Shown: positions 9,324-17,968 of the stretch, one piece after another
Numbering within the stretch: position 1 is the first letter of the stretch
How the letters are laid out: the number at the start of each line of letters is the position of its first letter
Translations under genes and position numbers: made by a program
The notes under the pieces: model-generated
What the model saw: the letters and a program-made list of their open reading frames with translations, nothing else
What the model was told of the DNA's origin: nothing
Databases searched by the model: none
From: Hymenobacter citatus
GTDB taxonomy: Bacteria; Bacteroidota; Bacteroidia; Cytophagales; Hymenobacteraceae
DNA: 64,000 bases
Reading direction: 5' to 3'
NCBI RefSeq assembly: GCF_014333615.1
Contig: NZ_JACSCY010000010.1
Span: forward strand, 62,001 to 126,000

Positions 9324-9797
9324 ATGAAGTTTGATCGTGACCGCATTGCCGAGCTGTTGCAAGCTAGCCTGCCCGATGACGCCAACCTGTTTGTGGTAGG
9401 CCTGACGGTTTCGGATGCCATTCGGCCCAAAGTCACCGTCACGCTGGATGGCGAACAAGGAGTGGGGATTGATGAATGCGCGCAGACGAGTCGCCGACTG
9501 GCCCGCCGCATTGAAGAGGAGTACGGCGAGGAAGCCAGCTACACGCTGGAAGTTACCTCGCCCGGCGCCGATCAACCCCTCACCGACCCGCGCCAGTACA
9601 CCCGGCACGCGGGACGCTCCTTGGCTCTGAAGCTTACCAATGGCACTGAGAAAACCGGTGTGCTAGAAGAAACTACGCCCGACGGCATTCAGTTGGCGGA
9701 GGTAGTGAAAGAAAAGAACAAAAAGAAAACCCTACCCTCCGCGCATATTTCGTTTGCAGATATTGCAGAGGCTAAAGTGGTTATTTCATTTAAGTAA
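9324..9797 (+). CDS. rimP: Ribosome maturation factor RimP
   Basis: 157-aa protein needed for maturation of the 30S ribosomal subunit. The ATG at 9324 gives the expected length; an upstream extension to 9210 would run through the promoter and leader hairpin and is rejected. Family features are visible: VGLTVSDAIRPKVTVTLDGE followed by GVGIDECAQTSRRL (the conserved ...CxxxSR.. region) and LEVTSPGADQPL, the hallmark SPG motif of the RimP N-terminal domain. The C-terminal part (about residues 90-157) is the SH3-like half. It heads a classical rimP-nusA-infB cluster. Confidence 0.93.
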   Translation: MKFDRDRIAELLQASLPDDANLFVVGLTVSDAIRPKVTVTLDGEQGVGIDECAQTSRRLARRIEEEYGEEASYTLEVTSPGADQPLTDPRQYTRHAGRSLALKLTNGTEKTGVLEETTPDGIQLAEVVKEKNKKKTLPSAHISFADIAEAKVVISFK

Positions 9798-9822
9798 CTG
9801 GTTAATAGTTAAGTAGTGACAA

Positions 9823-9905
9823 GTTGAATTATTAAATGGTTGTTTTGCGCTAGCTGAACTCACCAACCGTTTATCACTCAACAAGCAGCCATTTAACAAT
9901 TCAAC
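9823..9905. repeat. Imperfect inverted repeat between rimP and nusA
   Basis: Arms 9823-9845 and 9883-9905 share 20 of 23 positions (GTTGAATTATTAAATGG on the left, the complement on the right with one mismatch in this core). The 37-bp centre is unrelated. The right arm ends 19 bp before the nusA ATG, so the structure would form in the intercistronic mRNA. Confidence 0.7.
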
Positions 9906-9924
9906 AATTTAATCTTCAAATTCG

Positions 9925-11208
9925 ATGAACAGCAACGTCCTGATCGAATCGTTTGCCGAGTTTGCCCGATCCAAGAACATCGACCGTCCCACGATGATGA
10001 GCATCCTGGAGGACGTGTTCCGTACCATGATCCGCAAGAAGTATACGACCGACGAAAACTTCGACGTCATTATCAACGTGGACCAGGGTGACTTGGAAAT
10101 CTGGCGCAACCGCGAAATCGTGGACGATGATTCCGAAGATATCTGGGATTTCGACAAGATTCCGCTGGCTGAAGCCCGCAAGATTGAGGCTGACTTTGAG
10201 GTAGGCGAGGAAGTAGCTGAAGACGTGAAGCTCGAGGATTTCGGTCGTCGTGCCGTGCTCATGGCCCGCCAGACGCTGATTCAGCGAGTGAAAGACCTGG
10301 AACGCGACAACCTCTACCAGCAATACAAGGACATGGTGGGTGAGATTATCACCGGCGAGGTTTACCAGGTGTGGAGCCGTGAGGCGCTGATTCTGGACAA
10401 AGAAGAAAACGAGTTGGTATTGCCCAAATCGGAGCAGATTCCAAAGGACCGCTACCGCAAGGGCGACACTATTCGGGCCGTAGTGCACCGTGTAGATGTG
10501 CTGAACGGCACGCCCAAGATTATTCTGTCGCGGGCGGCGCCAGCGTTCCTGGAGCGCTTGTTTGAGTTGGAAGTACCCGAGATTTACGATGGCCTTATCA
10601 CCATCAAAAATATCGTGCGCGAGCCTGGCGAGCGGGCCAAGGTAGCCGTTGAAAGCTACGATGACCGCATCGACCCAGTAGGTGCTTGCGTGGGCATGAA
10701 AGGCTCACGTATTCACGCCGTGGTACGGGAGTTGGAAAACGAAAACATCGACGTCATCAACTACACCGACAACCTGGAGTTGTACATCGCTCGAGCCTTG
10801 TCGCCGGCAAAGTTGACTTCGATGAAGATAAACGAACAAACTGGTCGGGTTTCGGTGTTCTTGAAGCCGGACCAAGTGAGTCTGGCCATTGGCCGGGGCG
10901 GCGCCAACATCAAGCTGGCTTCGCGGCTGGTGGGCATGGAAATCGACGTGTTCCGCGACGCGGGCGACTACGAAGAGGACATTGCCCTCGACGAGTTCCG
11001 CGACGAAATTGAGGAGTGGATCCTCGATGAGTTCAAAAAAATCGGTCTCGATACTGGCCGCGCCGTATTAGCGGTCAGCAAAGAGGATATCGTGCGGCGC
11101 ACGGAGCTGGAGGAGGAAACGGTACAAGACGTTTTCCGCATTATCCGCCAGGAATTTGAAGCCGACGAAGAGCAAACAGAACCAACCATTTCCGACGACG
11201 CGCAATGA
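9925..11208 (+). CDS. nusA: Transcription termination/antitermination factor NusA
   Basis: 427-aa RNA polymerase-associated elongation factor. The N-terminal domain (NVLIESFAEFARSKNID, then SILEDVFRTMIRKKY) binds polymerase; an S1 domain follows at about residues 135-200 (GEIITGEVYQVW), then two KH domains with GMKGSRIHAVVREL and AIGRGGANIKLASRL. The C-terminus ends in an acidic tail and lacks the extra acidic repeats of E. coli NusA, as usual in Bacteroidetes. ATG at 9925 is supported by the conserved N-terminus. It follows rimP by 127 bp containing an inverted repeat, and precedes infB. Confidence 0.97.
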   Translation: MNSNVLIESFAEFARSKNIDRPTMMSILEDVFRTMIRKKYTTDENFDVIINVDQGDLEIWRNREIVDDDSEDIWDFDKIPLAEARKIEADFEVGEEVAEDVKLEDFGRRAVLMARQTLIQRVKDLERDNLYQQYKDMVGEIITGEVYQVWSREALILDKEENELVLPKSEQIPKDRYRKGDTIRAVVHRVDVLNGTPKIILSRAAPAFLERLFELEVPEIYDGLITIKNIVREPGERAKVAVESYDDRIDPVGACVGMKGSRIHAVVRELENENIDVINYTDNLELYIARALSPAKLTSMKINEQTGRVSVFLKPDQVSLAIGRGGANIKLASRLVGMEIDVFRDAGDYEEDIALDEFRDEIEEWILDEFKKIGLDTGRAVLAVSKEDIVRRTELEEETVQDVFRIIRQEFEADEEQTEPTISDDAQ

Positions 11209-11288
11209 GGGCGCGGCGGCCGGTACGGCAAAGACGCTAAATCACGCCAGTGGCGCGACTTAGCGTCGGCTGACAAGATTTAATATAG

Positions 11289-11296
11289 TAACTTTG
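11289..11296 (+). promoter_or_regulatory. -7 promoter element upstream of infB
   Basis: TAACTTTG, exact TAnnTTTG match, 33 nt before the infB ATG. It suggests infB has its own promoter in addition to readthrough from nusA. Confidence 0.5.
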
Positions 11297-11329
11297 CAAC
11301 TGGATAAGAGTATCGTTCGCGAGCATAGA

Positions 11330-14300
11330 ATGGCGGAAGCAGCAACCAAACGGCTGAATCAGGCGGCCAAAGACCTGAACGTCGGAATTTCCACAATTGT
11401 GGACTTTCTGTCGGAAAAAGGCATTGATATCGATAATAAACCGACCACGAAATTGACGGCCGAGCAAGTACGCATGCTCAATAAGGCCTTTGAATCGTCG
11501 GTTCAGGATAAAATCGAGGCTGCCAAGCTCAGCCAGGCCAAGCGCCAGACAGAGTTGGAAACTGCCCAGCCCAAACCCGAGCCGGCTCCGGCTCCCAAGG
11601 CCAGCGAGCAACCTGCTGCGCCCAAACCCGCCGAACAGCCTGCTCCCGCAGCAGCTGCACCGGTGGCGGCTGCGCCATCGGCCCCTGCTCCCCCCGCCCA
11701 GCCCGAAGCACCCCGCGTGCCCGGGTTGAAGGTGTTGGGTAAAATTGAGCTCGATGCCAAAGGTCGTCCCGTGCCGCCCCGGCCAGCGACGCCCACGCCG
11801 GCTCCGGCAGCTGCCACGCCCGCACCAGCTCCGGCTCCCAAGCCGGCTGCTCCTGCGTCAGCACCAGCGCAACCTGCTCAGGAAAAAGCGCCGGAAGCTC
11901 CGAAACCCGCACCAGCGCCCGTAGTGGCTGCGCCTACCCCGGCTCCCGCCCCGGCGGCACCAGTGGCAGCGGCACCCACTACGCCAACTCCTACGGTTAC
12001 TCCTACTCCCGCTCCGGCTCCTACCCCAGCGCCAGCAGCACCAGCGGCTGCTACCCCGGCAGCAAAAGAAGCACCCACTCCTGCTGCCCCTGCTCCTACC
12101 AAAGCACCGGAAACACCTGCTGCGGCCCCAACTGCTCCGGTTGAAGAAGATTCGACCATCGTAGCAAAAGCCGACCAGCTCAAGGGCCTCACGGTACTGG
12201 GCAAAATCGAACTGCCTGTAGATTCGTCGCGGCGTGGTGGTCGTCGGCCTGTGGCTTCGTCTGATGTACGGAAGAGCGGCATTGGTGCCGACAAGAAAAA
12301 GCGGCAGCGCATCCCTACCTCGGGTGGTGGCACAATCGGGCAGAACCAGCCCGGCCAGCAAGGAGGTAATCGTACCGGCGGAGGCCGTCCCGATCAGCAG
12401 CGCGGCAACAACCGTCCTGGTGGTCAGGGCAACCGCAATCAGCCGGCCCGCCCGGCCGTAGCCAATACGCCTGAGCAGAACGATAAGCAGATTCAGGAGC
12501 AGATTAAGGCAACCCTAGCCAAGCTTAGCGGCAATAGCAACAACAACAGCCGTGGCAACCGCGCCAAATACCGCCGCGATAAGCGGGCTGGTGTGGCCGA
12601 AGCCAACGAGTTGCAGCGTCAGCAGAACGAGCTGGACTCGAAGACACTGAAAGTTACCGAGTTCATCTCGGCCAATGATTTGGCCTCGCTGATGGATGCG
12701 TCGGTTAACGACGTTATTAAAGTGTGCCTGAGCATGGGCATGTTCGTTTCCATCAACCAGCGCCTCGACGCGGAAGCCATTACCGTTATTGCCGACGAGT
12801 TCGGCTACGACGTGGAATTCCTGTCGGCGGAGGAAGAGGAAACCGAGATGGAGATTGTGGACGATCCGGAAGACCTCCGCGACCGGGCTCCTATCGTTAC
12901 CATCATGGGTCACGTTGACCACGGTAAAACGTCGCTACTGGACTATATCCGCGATGCGAGCGTAGCCAAGGGCGAGGCCGGTGGTATCACCCAGCACATT
13001 GGTGCCTACGAGGTGAAAACGCAGTCGGGCAAGCCCGTTACGTTCCTCGATACGCCGGGTCACGAAGCCTTTACGGCCATGCGTGCCCGTGGTGCCAAGG
13101 TGACGGACATTGCTATCATCGTAGTAGCTGCCGACGATTCGGTGATGCCGCAGACAAAGGAAGCTATCAACCACGCGCAAGCTGCTGGGGTACCGATCAT
13201 CATCGCCCTCAACAAGATTGACAAGCCTGGCGCCAACCCCGAGAAAGTACGGGAGGAGCTGTCAGCTATCAACATTCTGGTAGAGGAATGGGGCGGTAAG
13301 TACCAGTCGCAGGAAGTATCGGCTAAAACCGGTATCGGTATCGACGATCTGCTGGAGAAGGTACTGCTCGAAGCTGAACTGCTAGAGCTGAAAGCCAACC
13401 CCGACCGCAATGCTGTGGGTACGGTTATCGAAGCCTCGCTGGACAAAGGACGTGGCTACGTAACCACCGTGCTGGTGCAAACCGGTACGTTGCAGGTAGG
13501 TGACATCGTGCTGGCCGGTCCGCACTACGGCCGCGTGAAGGCCATGACAGACCACCGCGGTAAGAAGATGAAGAAAGCCGGCCCGGCTACTCCGGTGCAG
13601 GTGCTTGGTCTGACGGGTGCTCCGCAAGCTGGTGACAAAATCGTGGTGATGGATACGGAGCGTGATGCCCGTGAACTGGCTACGCAGCGTCAGCAGCTGG
13701 CCCGCGAGCAGAGCATGCGTACCAAGAAGCACATCACATTGGACGAGATTGGTCGTCGTTTGGCTATCGGTTCGTTCAAGGAGCTGAACGTGATTGTGAA
13801 AGGCGACGTGGACGGCTCGGTAGAAGCACTAGCCGACTCCCTGCTGAAACTCAGCACGCCGGAGGTAGCCGTGAATATCCTGAACAAAGGGGTAGGCGCC
13901 ATCTCCGAATCGGACGTGTTGTTGGCTTCGGCTTCCGACGCCATCATCATTGGCTTCCAGGTGCGGCCCTCACAGAGCGCCCGCCGCTTGGCCGAGCAGG
14001 AGCAGATCGATATCCGTCTGTACTCCATCATCTACAACGCCATCAACGAGGTGAAGGATGCTATGGAAGGTATGCTGGCCCCAACGGTGCAGGAGGTGAC
14101 GGTAGCCACACTGGAGGTACGTCAGGTGTTCAACATCACCAAGGTAGGCACCATTGCCGGCTGTATGGTGACGGAGGGTTCTATTAACCGGAACACGAAA
14201 GTTCGCGTAGTACGCGATGGCATCGTACAGTATACGGGCGACGTGCAGGCCCTGAAACGCTTCAAAGACGATGTGTCGGAAGTGCGCCAAGGCTACGAGT

Positions 14301-14389
14301 GCGGTATTAGCATTAAAGGCTACAATGATTTGCAAGAAGGCGACATCATTGAAGGCTTCGAGGAAAAGGAAATCAAGCGGACGCTGTAA
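11330..14389 (+). CDS. infB: Translation initiation factor IF-2
   Basis: 1019-aa GTPase that places initiator tRNA on the 30S subunit. ATG at 11330 gives the start [19 protein letters not shown]; the upstream in-frame TTG is inside the promoter motif. Order: IF2_N-type domain (residues 1-60), a very long Pro/Ala/Thr-rich linker (about 85-285), a basic Gly/Asn/Arg-rich segment, a second IF2_N domain ([18 protein letters not shown]), then the G domain with [16 protein letters not shown] and NKID, and the C-terminal domains II-IV. The long low-complexity linker is larger than in E. coli IF-2 but common in this group. Last gene of the rimP-nusA-infB cluster; strong terminators follow. Confidence 0.97.
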   Translation: MAEAATKRLNQAAKDLNVGISTIVDFLSEKGIDIDNKPTTKLTAEQVRMLNKAFESSVQDKIEAAKLSQAKRQTELETAQPKPEPAPAPKASEQPAAPKPAEQPAPAAAAPVAAAPSAPAPPAQPEAPRVPGLKVLGKIELDAKGRPVPPRPATPTPAPAAATPAPAPAPKPAAPASAPAQPAQEKAPEAPKPAPAPVVAAPTPAPAPAAPVAAAPTTPTPTVTPTPAPAPTPAPAAPAAATPAAKEAPTPAAPAPTKAPETPAAAPTAPVEEDSTIVAKADQLKGLTVLGKIELPVDSSRRGGRRPVASSDVRKSGIGADKKKRQRIPTSGGGTIGQNQPGQQGGNRTGGGRPDQQRGNNRPGGQGNRNQPARPAVANTPEQNDKQIQEQIKATLAKLSGNSNNNSRGNRAKYRRDKRAGVAEANELQRQQNELDSKTLKVTEFISANDLASLMDASVNDVIKVCLSMGMFVSINQRLDAEAITVIADEFGYDVEFLSAEEEETEMEIVDDPEDLRDRAPIVTIMGHVDHGKTSLLDYIRDASVAKGEAGGITQHIGAYEVKTQSGKPVTFLDTPGHEAFTAMRARGAKVTDIAIIVVAADDSVMPQTKEAINHAQAAGVPIIIALNKIDKPGANPEKVREELSAINILVEEWGGKYQSQEVSAKTGIGIDDLLEKVLLEAELLELKANPDRNAVGTVIEASLDKGRGYVTTVLVQTGTLQVGDIVLAGPHYGRVKAMTDHRGKKMKKAGPATPVQVLGLTGAPQAGDKIVVMDTERDARELATQRQQLAREQSMRTKKHITLDEIGRRLAIGSFKELNVIVKGDVDGSVEALADSLLKLSTPEVAVNILNKGVGAISESDVLLASASDAIIIGFQVRPSQSARRLAEQEQIDIRLYSIIYNAINEVKDAMEGMLAPTVQEVTVATLEVRQVFNITKVGTIAGCMVTEGSINRNTKVRVVRDGIVQYTGDVQALKRFKDDVSEVRQGYECGISIKGYNDLQEGDIIEGFEEKEIKRTL

Positions 14390-14411
14390 GTAGCCGCTGG
14401 TATTTTCAGCC

Positions 14412-14463
14412 AATACAAAACGCCCCCGGCTCTTACAGGAGCCGGAAGCGTTTTGTATTTTTT
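14412..14463 (+). terminator. Intrinsic terminator of infB
   Basis: Stem AATACAAAACGC / GCGTTTTGTATT with an inner CCGGCTC / GAGCCGG stem, followed by a run of T. It lies 22 bp after the infB stop. Confidence 0.8.
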
Positions 14464-14502
14464 CTTCGTAGCAATTACACGCTAATGATTTACCTTGGTT
14501 GG

Positions 14503-14552
14503 ACCATTCAGCGGAGTGGAAGGGTCTAGGCCCTTCCACTCCGCTGAATGGT
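14503..14552. repeat. Perfect 22-bp inverted repeat downstream of infB
   Basis: Arms 14503-14524 (begins ACCATTCAGCGG) and 14531-14552 are perfectly complementary around a 6-nt loop. No T-tract follows, so it may be a folded repeat element, not a simple terminator. The surrounding 14390-14768 gap holds no credible gene. Confidence 0.8.
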
Positions 14553-14697
14553 AGAGAATGGAGCCGACCTTAGCAACGACAAGGCACAAACTAGTGCGTC
14601 TCTACCTCGCCTCATATCCATCATCTATGTAAGCTGCTATTGGCTTTGCATTGGTAGCAGCATGGTTGTTTCTCACTGGTTGATACCTCCTGTATTT

Positions 14698-14750
14698 CCA
14701 ATAATAAAAAGCCCTTACCACACAGTGTGGTAAGGGCTTTTTATTATTGG
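14698..14750. terminator. Bidirectional terminator, 26-bp stem
   Basis: Nearly loop-less hairpin: arms 14698-14723 and 14725-14750 (core AAAAAGCCCTTACCACAC) are perfectly complementary, with A-rich and T-rich ends so that it can terminate on both strands. It separates infB (+) from the minus-strand gene ending at 14769. Confidence 0.85.
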
Positions 14751-14768
14751 AGATGTTTTTGATCCTGA

Positions 14769-15215
14769 TTAAAAGAACAAGAACCCCCTTTTATGCTTGT
14801 GTTTCAGCGGTTTGCCTTTAGGGTCAATGCCGGGGGCAGCGTGGGTCTGACCGCGTTTCTGGCGTAACGATCCGATGTCTTTTGTTTTAAATTTCTTGAC
14901 AGTAAAACCACCGTTGCGCGAATCGTATTGACGGGCGGAACTGCTGCCGCGACTAAAGCTGGTGTTGGAACCCATGCCCGAACGAGCCTCCAGGATTTCC
15001 ATCTGCTTGTCGCGTTTGGCCTCATCGGCATTCATGCTCATACGTTGCTGCATACGGGCGATTTCTGCATCAGAAGCCTTCTTTTTGCCACTACGACGAG
15101 TAGCAGGCTCGTCGCTAACCAACGATTTACGAGTAGCCAGGGTAGCCTGAGCAATGGCTTGCTGGGCCAAGGACATGAGGAGCAACAGGCTTAAACAGAC
15201 AAAAAAATGCTTCAT
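14769..15215 (-). CDS. Small basic secreted protein, unknown function
   Basis: 148-aa protein, not recognised. ATG at 15215 gives a clear signal peptide (MKHFFVCLSLLLLMSLAQQ, cut near AIAQA); an upstream in-frame start at 15251 would spoil it. The mature part is hydrophilic and strongly basic: a KKKASDAEIARMQQRMSMN segment that may be helical, a Ser/Arg-rich middle (SFSRGSSSARQYD), and a Lys/His-rich end with an aromatic last few residues (KHKHKRGFLFF). There are no cysteines in the mature part. It probably sits in the periplasm or outer-membrane surface. Stands alone between a bidirectional terminator and the DUF3078 gene. Confidence 0.7.
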   Translation of the reverse strand: MKHFFVCLSLLLLMSLAQQAIAQATLATRKSLVSDEPATRRSGKKKASDAEIARMQQRMSMNADEAKRDKQMEILEARSGMGSNTSFSRGSSSARQYDSRNGGFTVKKFKTKDIGSLRQKRGQTHAAPGIDPKGKPLKHKHKRGFLFF

Positions 15216-15309
15216 GCAGCAGCGTATTATGAGACTATAGGCGGCAAGCAACTAAGATACCGCTTTTTGATTGGTACGACAACCCTTGCTTTCTTGCTTT
15301 AGTTCAGTC

Positions 15310-16302
15310 CTAGAACTTGTAAGTCAGGCCAATACCTAAGGTTTCTTTGAACTGAATACGACGTCCCTTCTCGCCCGTGGTGCCATCACCAATGGGTACG
15401 GGAATATCATCATCGTACATCAGAATAGTCGCTACGTTGGCGCTGATGAACTTGTTGACTTTGCAATCAAGCAAGTTGGTCCAGTACACATCAACGTTTT
15501 GCGGATTGTAGAAATAATTGCTAAAAAGCTCTAGTCGGGTCTGATAGGAAACGTTGGGCAGAATGGTTTTCACCAGCCGGGCATTCATGTAGGCCCCTGC
15601 CTCGGCCCGAAACAGCTTTCCGGTTCCGCGCACCAGACGCCCATCGGCGTCGCGGCGTGCGCCTTGCACTCCGAAGGCTCCATAATCGGCTAGGCGCTGG
15701 CTATTAACCACTGTGAACTTGCCGGTAGCAGGCGATAAGAGGATGGAGATATACTCAACCGGCTTGTATTCCCAGCCCGCCGACGCCAGAATGTACGCGG
15801 GCGCGAAAAACCGGGAAGTCAGCGAATCCCGGATTTCATTGGACTTGGTGGGCGTGAGCTGAGTTTTGATGTTGACTTGCGTAGCGTACGACCACTTGTT
15901 GGAGTACTGCCGGGCGTAGCGAATGTTCATCTCTAGCCGGTCGTCGCTTTTGCGCATCTTGGCTGGGCCAGCCTTCAACAACCCATACACCAAATCGACA
16001 GCTGCGGCGAAGGTGTGTTTCTCTCCCCGGAAATGCGCGTACACGTTGCCAATACCTAGTAACGATAAGGAGCTTTGCCCACCGGCCGCCCAGTTGTTGA
16101 GGCTTACCTGGCTGAAATTAATGGAACCGGCGCCACCACGTCGCCAGCCGCGGGTCGTGTCGATTTCAGTGGACAACTTATAAGGCTCAAGGGCAATGCG
16201 ACGCGGCATGGTTTGCGCCCGACAAACGGCCGGCAACACAAGCAACCATAAGAGGGCAACGCGAAGAGTAAAGGACAAAACAGGACGGAAACAAACTATC
16301 AT
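15310..16302 (-). CDS. DUF3078 domain-containing outer-membrane protein
   Basis: 330 aa from the ATG at 16302, with a signal peptide (LRVALLWLLVLPAVCRA). The mature protein starts with a GWRRGGAGSINFSQVSLNNWAAGG-type block (given here in part: INFSQVSLNNWAAGG) that is typical of the Bacteroidetes DUF3078 family, followed by alternating hydrophobic/polar strands rich in Tyr and Trp and a C-terminal ETLGIGLTYKF ending in Phe, as in beta-barrel outer-membrane proteins. Function of the family is unknown to me. It is transcribed after mscL on the same strand, with an imperfect hairpin between them. Confidence 0.8.
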   Translation of the reverse strand: MIVCFRPVLSFTLRVALLWLLVLPAVCRAQTMPRRIALEPYKLSTEIDTTRGWRRGGAGSINFSQVSLNNWAAGGQSSLSLLGIGNVYAHFRGEKHTFAAAVDLVYGLLKAGPAKMRKSDDRLEMNIRYARQYSNKWSYATQVNIKTQLTPTKSNEIRDSLTSRFFAPAYILASAGWEYKPVEYISILLSPATGKFTVVNSQRLADYGAFGVQGARRDADGRLVRGTGKLFRAEAGAYMNARLVKTILPNVSYQTRLELFSNYFYNPQNVDVYWTNLLDCKVNKFISANVATILMYDDDIPVPIGDGTTGEKGRRIQFKETLGIGLTYKF

Positions 16303-16310
16303 ATACACAA

Positions 16311-16353
16311 AGCAGCCGGTGTACAAGCCTTACGAGCTTGGTAACCGGCTGCT
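16311..16353 (-). terminator. Imperfect hairpin after mscL
   Basis: Outer arms AGCAGCCGGT and ACCGGCTGCT pair perfectly, with an inner ACAAGC / GCTTG-type extension. It lies just after the mscL stop on the minus strand and is the likely terminator, although no strong T-tract is seen. Confidence 0.5.
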
Positions 16354-16372
16354 CAGTAGACCACTCTCGCCG

Positions 16373-16798
16373 CTATGCGCGGCTACGTAAGGCGTCGCGA
16401 ATTTCGGTAAGTAATATTTCTTCTTTGCTTGGTGTCGGGTTCGGCTTCACTTCTACCACATCCGGCGTTTTAAATCGATTGGCAAAGCGCACGATCAGGA
16501 ACACGCAGAACGCAATGATAAAGAAGTAGATAACAGCATTTAAAAACAGGCCAAAATTGACGGTAGCTGCCCCCGCTGTCTTGGCGGCTTCTATAGTATC
16601 GTAGGATTTTCCGTCAAGTGCGACAAACCAATTTTTAAAATCAATTCCTCCCGTTGCCAAGCCAATAATCGGCATGATGATGTCATCGGTCAGCGAGGTG
16701 ACGATTTTGCTGAAGGCAGCACCAATGATAACACCGACTGCCAAATCCAGCACGTTGCCCTTCGAGACAAATTTCTTGAACTCAGAGAAAAAACCCAT
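16373..16798 (-). CDS. mscL: Large-conductance mechanosensitive channel MscL
   Basis: 141-aa inner-membrane channel that opens under membrane tension to release solutes during osmotic downshock. The conserved N-terminus is clear: MGFFSEFKKFVSKGNVLDLA followed by VGVIIGAAFSKIVTSLTDDI, which is the amphipathic helix plus TM1 pore helix. The periplasmic loop is followed by TM2 (NAVIYFFIIAFCVFLIV) and a charged cytoplasmic helix with the usual Pro/Glu-rich segment. Length is normal for the family. A TTACTTTG element, one base off the -7 consensus, lies about 42 nt upstream. Confidence 0.96.
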   Translation of the reverse strand: MGFFSEFKKFVSKGNVLDLAVGVIIGAAFSKIVTSLTDDIIMPIIGLATGGIDFKNWFVALDGKSYDTIEAAKTAGAATVNFGLFLNAVIYFFIIAFCVFLIVRFANRFKTPDVVEVKPNPTPSKEEILLTEIRDALRSRA

Positions 16799-16961
16799 GT
16801 AGCCTATTTGTTTTGGTGAGAAAGTGAAGGTGAACAGCGCAAAGTAAATATACTTTACTATATGTTATATCATTTATAATTCACTATCAAGCAATTGCCT
16901 TCTCAAGACTGGGCTGCTGCAATTGCTCGGGGCAAGTCCAGTAGGCCCCGCGCTTTTGCTT

Positions 16962-16969
16962 TATCTTTG
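16962..16969 (+). promoter_or_regulatory. -7 promoter element of the enoyl-CoA hydratase gene
   Basis: TATCTTTG, exact TAnnTTTG match, 38 nt before the ATG at 17008. Confidence 0.5.
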
Positions 16970-17007
16970 CCTACCCGATTTTTGGCTTCTTATCTAGTTA
17001 CGGCACT

Positions 17008-17799
17008 ATGCTTCCCCTCTTTCATAATTTGCTGTTGCAGCTGGATTCGGCTTCCGGCATTCTGCGCATCACTCTAAACCGCCCTACCAAGCTGAACGCG
17101 CTGAACGCGGCCACCATTGAGGAAATCCGCCAGGCCATGCAGTATGCGTTGGACGCGCAAACAGTGCGCGGCATTATCCTGACGGGTAGCGGCGACAAGG
17201 CCTTTGTAGCCGGCGCCGATATTGCCGAGCTGGCCGAGCTGAACGAGATAGTGGGGCGCCGTATGGCCGAGAAAGGTCAGGAAGTATTTTGTATGATTGA
17301 GGAAAGCTCTAAGCCCGTTATTGCCGCCGTAAATGGCTTTGCGTTGGGCGGCGGCTGCGAATTGGCTATGGCCTGCCACCTGCGCGTGGCCTCTGAGAAT
17401 GCCCGTTTCGGCCAGCCCGAAGCCAACTTGGGCCTAATTCCGGGGTACGGCGGCACGCAGCGGCTGGCCCAGCTCATTGGCAAAGGCAAAGCGCTGGAGC
17501 TGCTCATGACCACCGACCAGGTGAAAGCCGACGAGGCGCTGCGGCTGGGCCTGGTGAACCATGTAGTACCGTTGGCGGAGTTGCTACCCTTCTGCGAGCA
17601 GCTGCTGGGAAAGATCCTCAGTAAAGCCCCGCTGGCTATCGGCATGATCATCGACTGCGTGAATGCGGCCTACGACCAGGAGCGCCACGGCTACCAGACC
17701 GAAGCCAACCTGTTTGGGCGTTGCTGTGGCTCCGCTGACTTTCGCGAGGGCACGCAGGCCTTTCTAGAAAAGCGCCCGGCGGCCTTTACAGGGCAGTGA
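17008..17799 (+). CDS. Enoyl-CoA hydratase/isomerase family protein
   Basis: 263-aa crotonase-fold enzyme, probably hydrating 2-enoyl-CoA in fatty-acid or related acyl-CoA catabolism. Visible features: acyl-CoA oxyanion-hole motif GDKAFVAGADIAEL, and ALGGGCELAM and FGQPEANLGLIPGYGG, which carry both catalytic glutamates of true hydratases. Length and spacing are normal. No other beta-oxidation genes are nearby, so the substrate is open; a 3-hydroxybutyryl-CoA dehydratase is possible. The stop codon (17797-17799) lies inside a palindromic repeat of the GTGAGATGG family that fills the gap to the next gene. Confidence 0.92.
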   Translation: MLPLFHNLLLQLDSASGILRITLNRPTKLNALNAATIEEIRQAMQYALDAQTVRGIILTGSGDKAFVAGADIAELAELNEIVGRRMAEKGQEVFCMIEESSKPVIAAVNGFALGGGCELAMACHLRVASENARFGQPEANLGLIPGYGGTQRLAQLIGKGKALELLMTTDQVKADEALRLGLVNHVVPLAELLPFCEQLLGKILSKAPLAIGMIIDCVNAAYDQERHGYQTEANLFGRCCGSADFREGTQAFLEKRPAAFTGQ

Positions 17800-17964
17800 A
17801 ATGGTGAGATGGTGAAATGATGAGTTTGTTGTTCTGCTCGCGCTATCAGCGCAGCATACATTGACTGAACAGCGCCTCATTCCTTTCATCAGTGCTGCCC
17901 AACGCACTCTTTCTGAGGTTGGCAGAACAACAAACTCACTATTTCATCATCTCACCATTTCACT
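17795..17964. repeat. Palindromic repeat, GTGAGATGG family, copy 1
   Basis: Arms 17795-17837 and 17922-17964 (43 nt each, about 40 matching) begin with AGTGAAATGGTGAGATGG and end with GAGTTTGTTGTTCTGC. The 84-bp centre is unrelated to the second copy at 41820. It carries the stop codon of the upstream gene and ends 5 bp before the next start codon. No transposase is encoded. Confidence 0.88.
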
Positions 17965-17968
17965 ATTT

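Noticed and set aside
14548..14733. 61-aa ORF in the hairpin-rich gap after infB
   Set aside because: Runs into the arms of the bidirectional terminator; no ribosome-binding site or conserved feature.
17861..17968. Upstream extension of the flippase gene
   Set aside because: The extra N-terminal residues are encoded by the palindromic repeat; the ATG at 17969 matches the family start.
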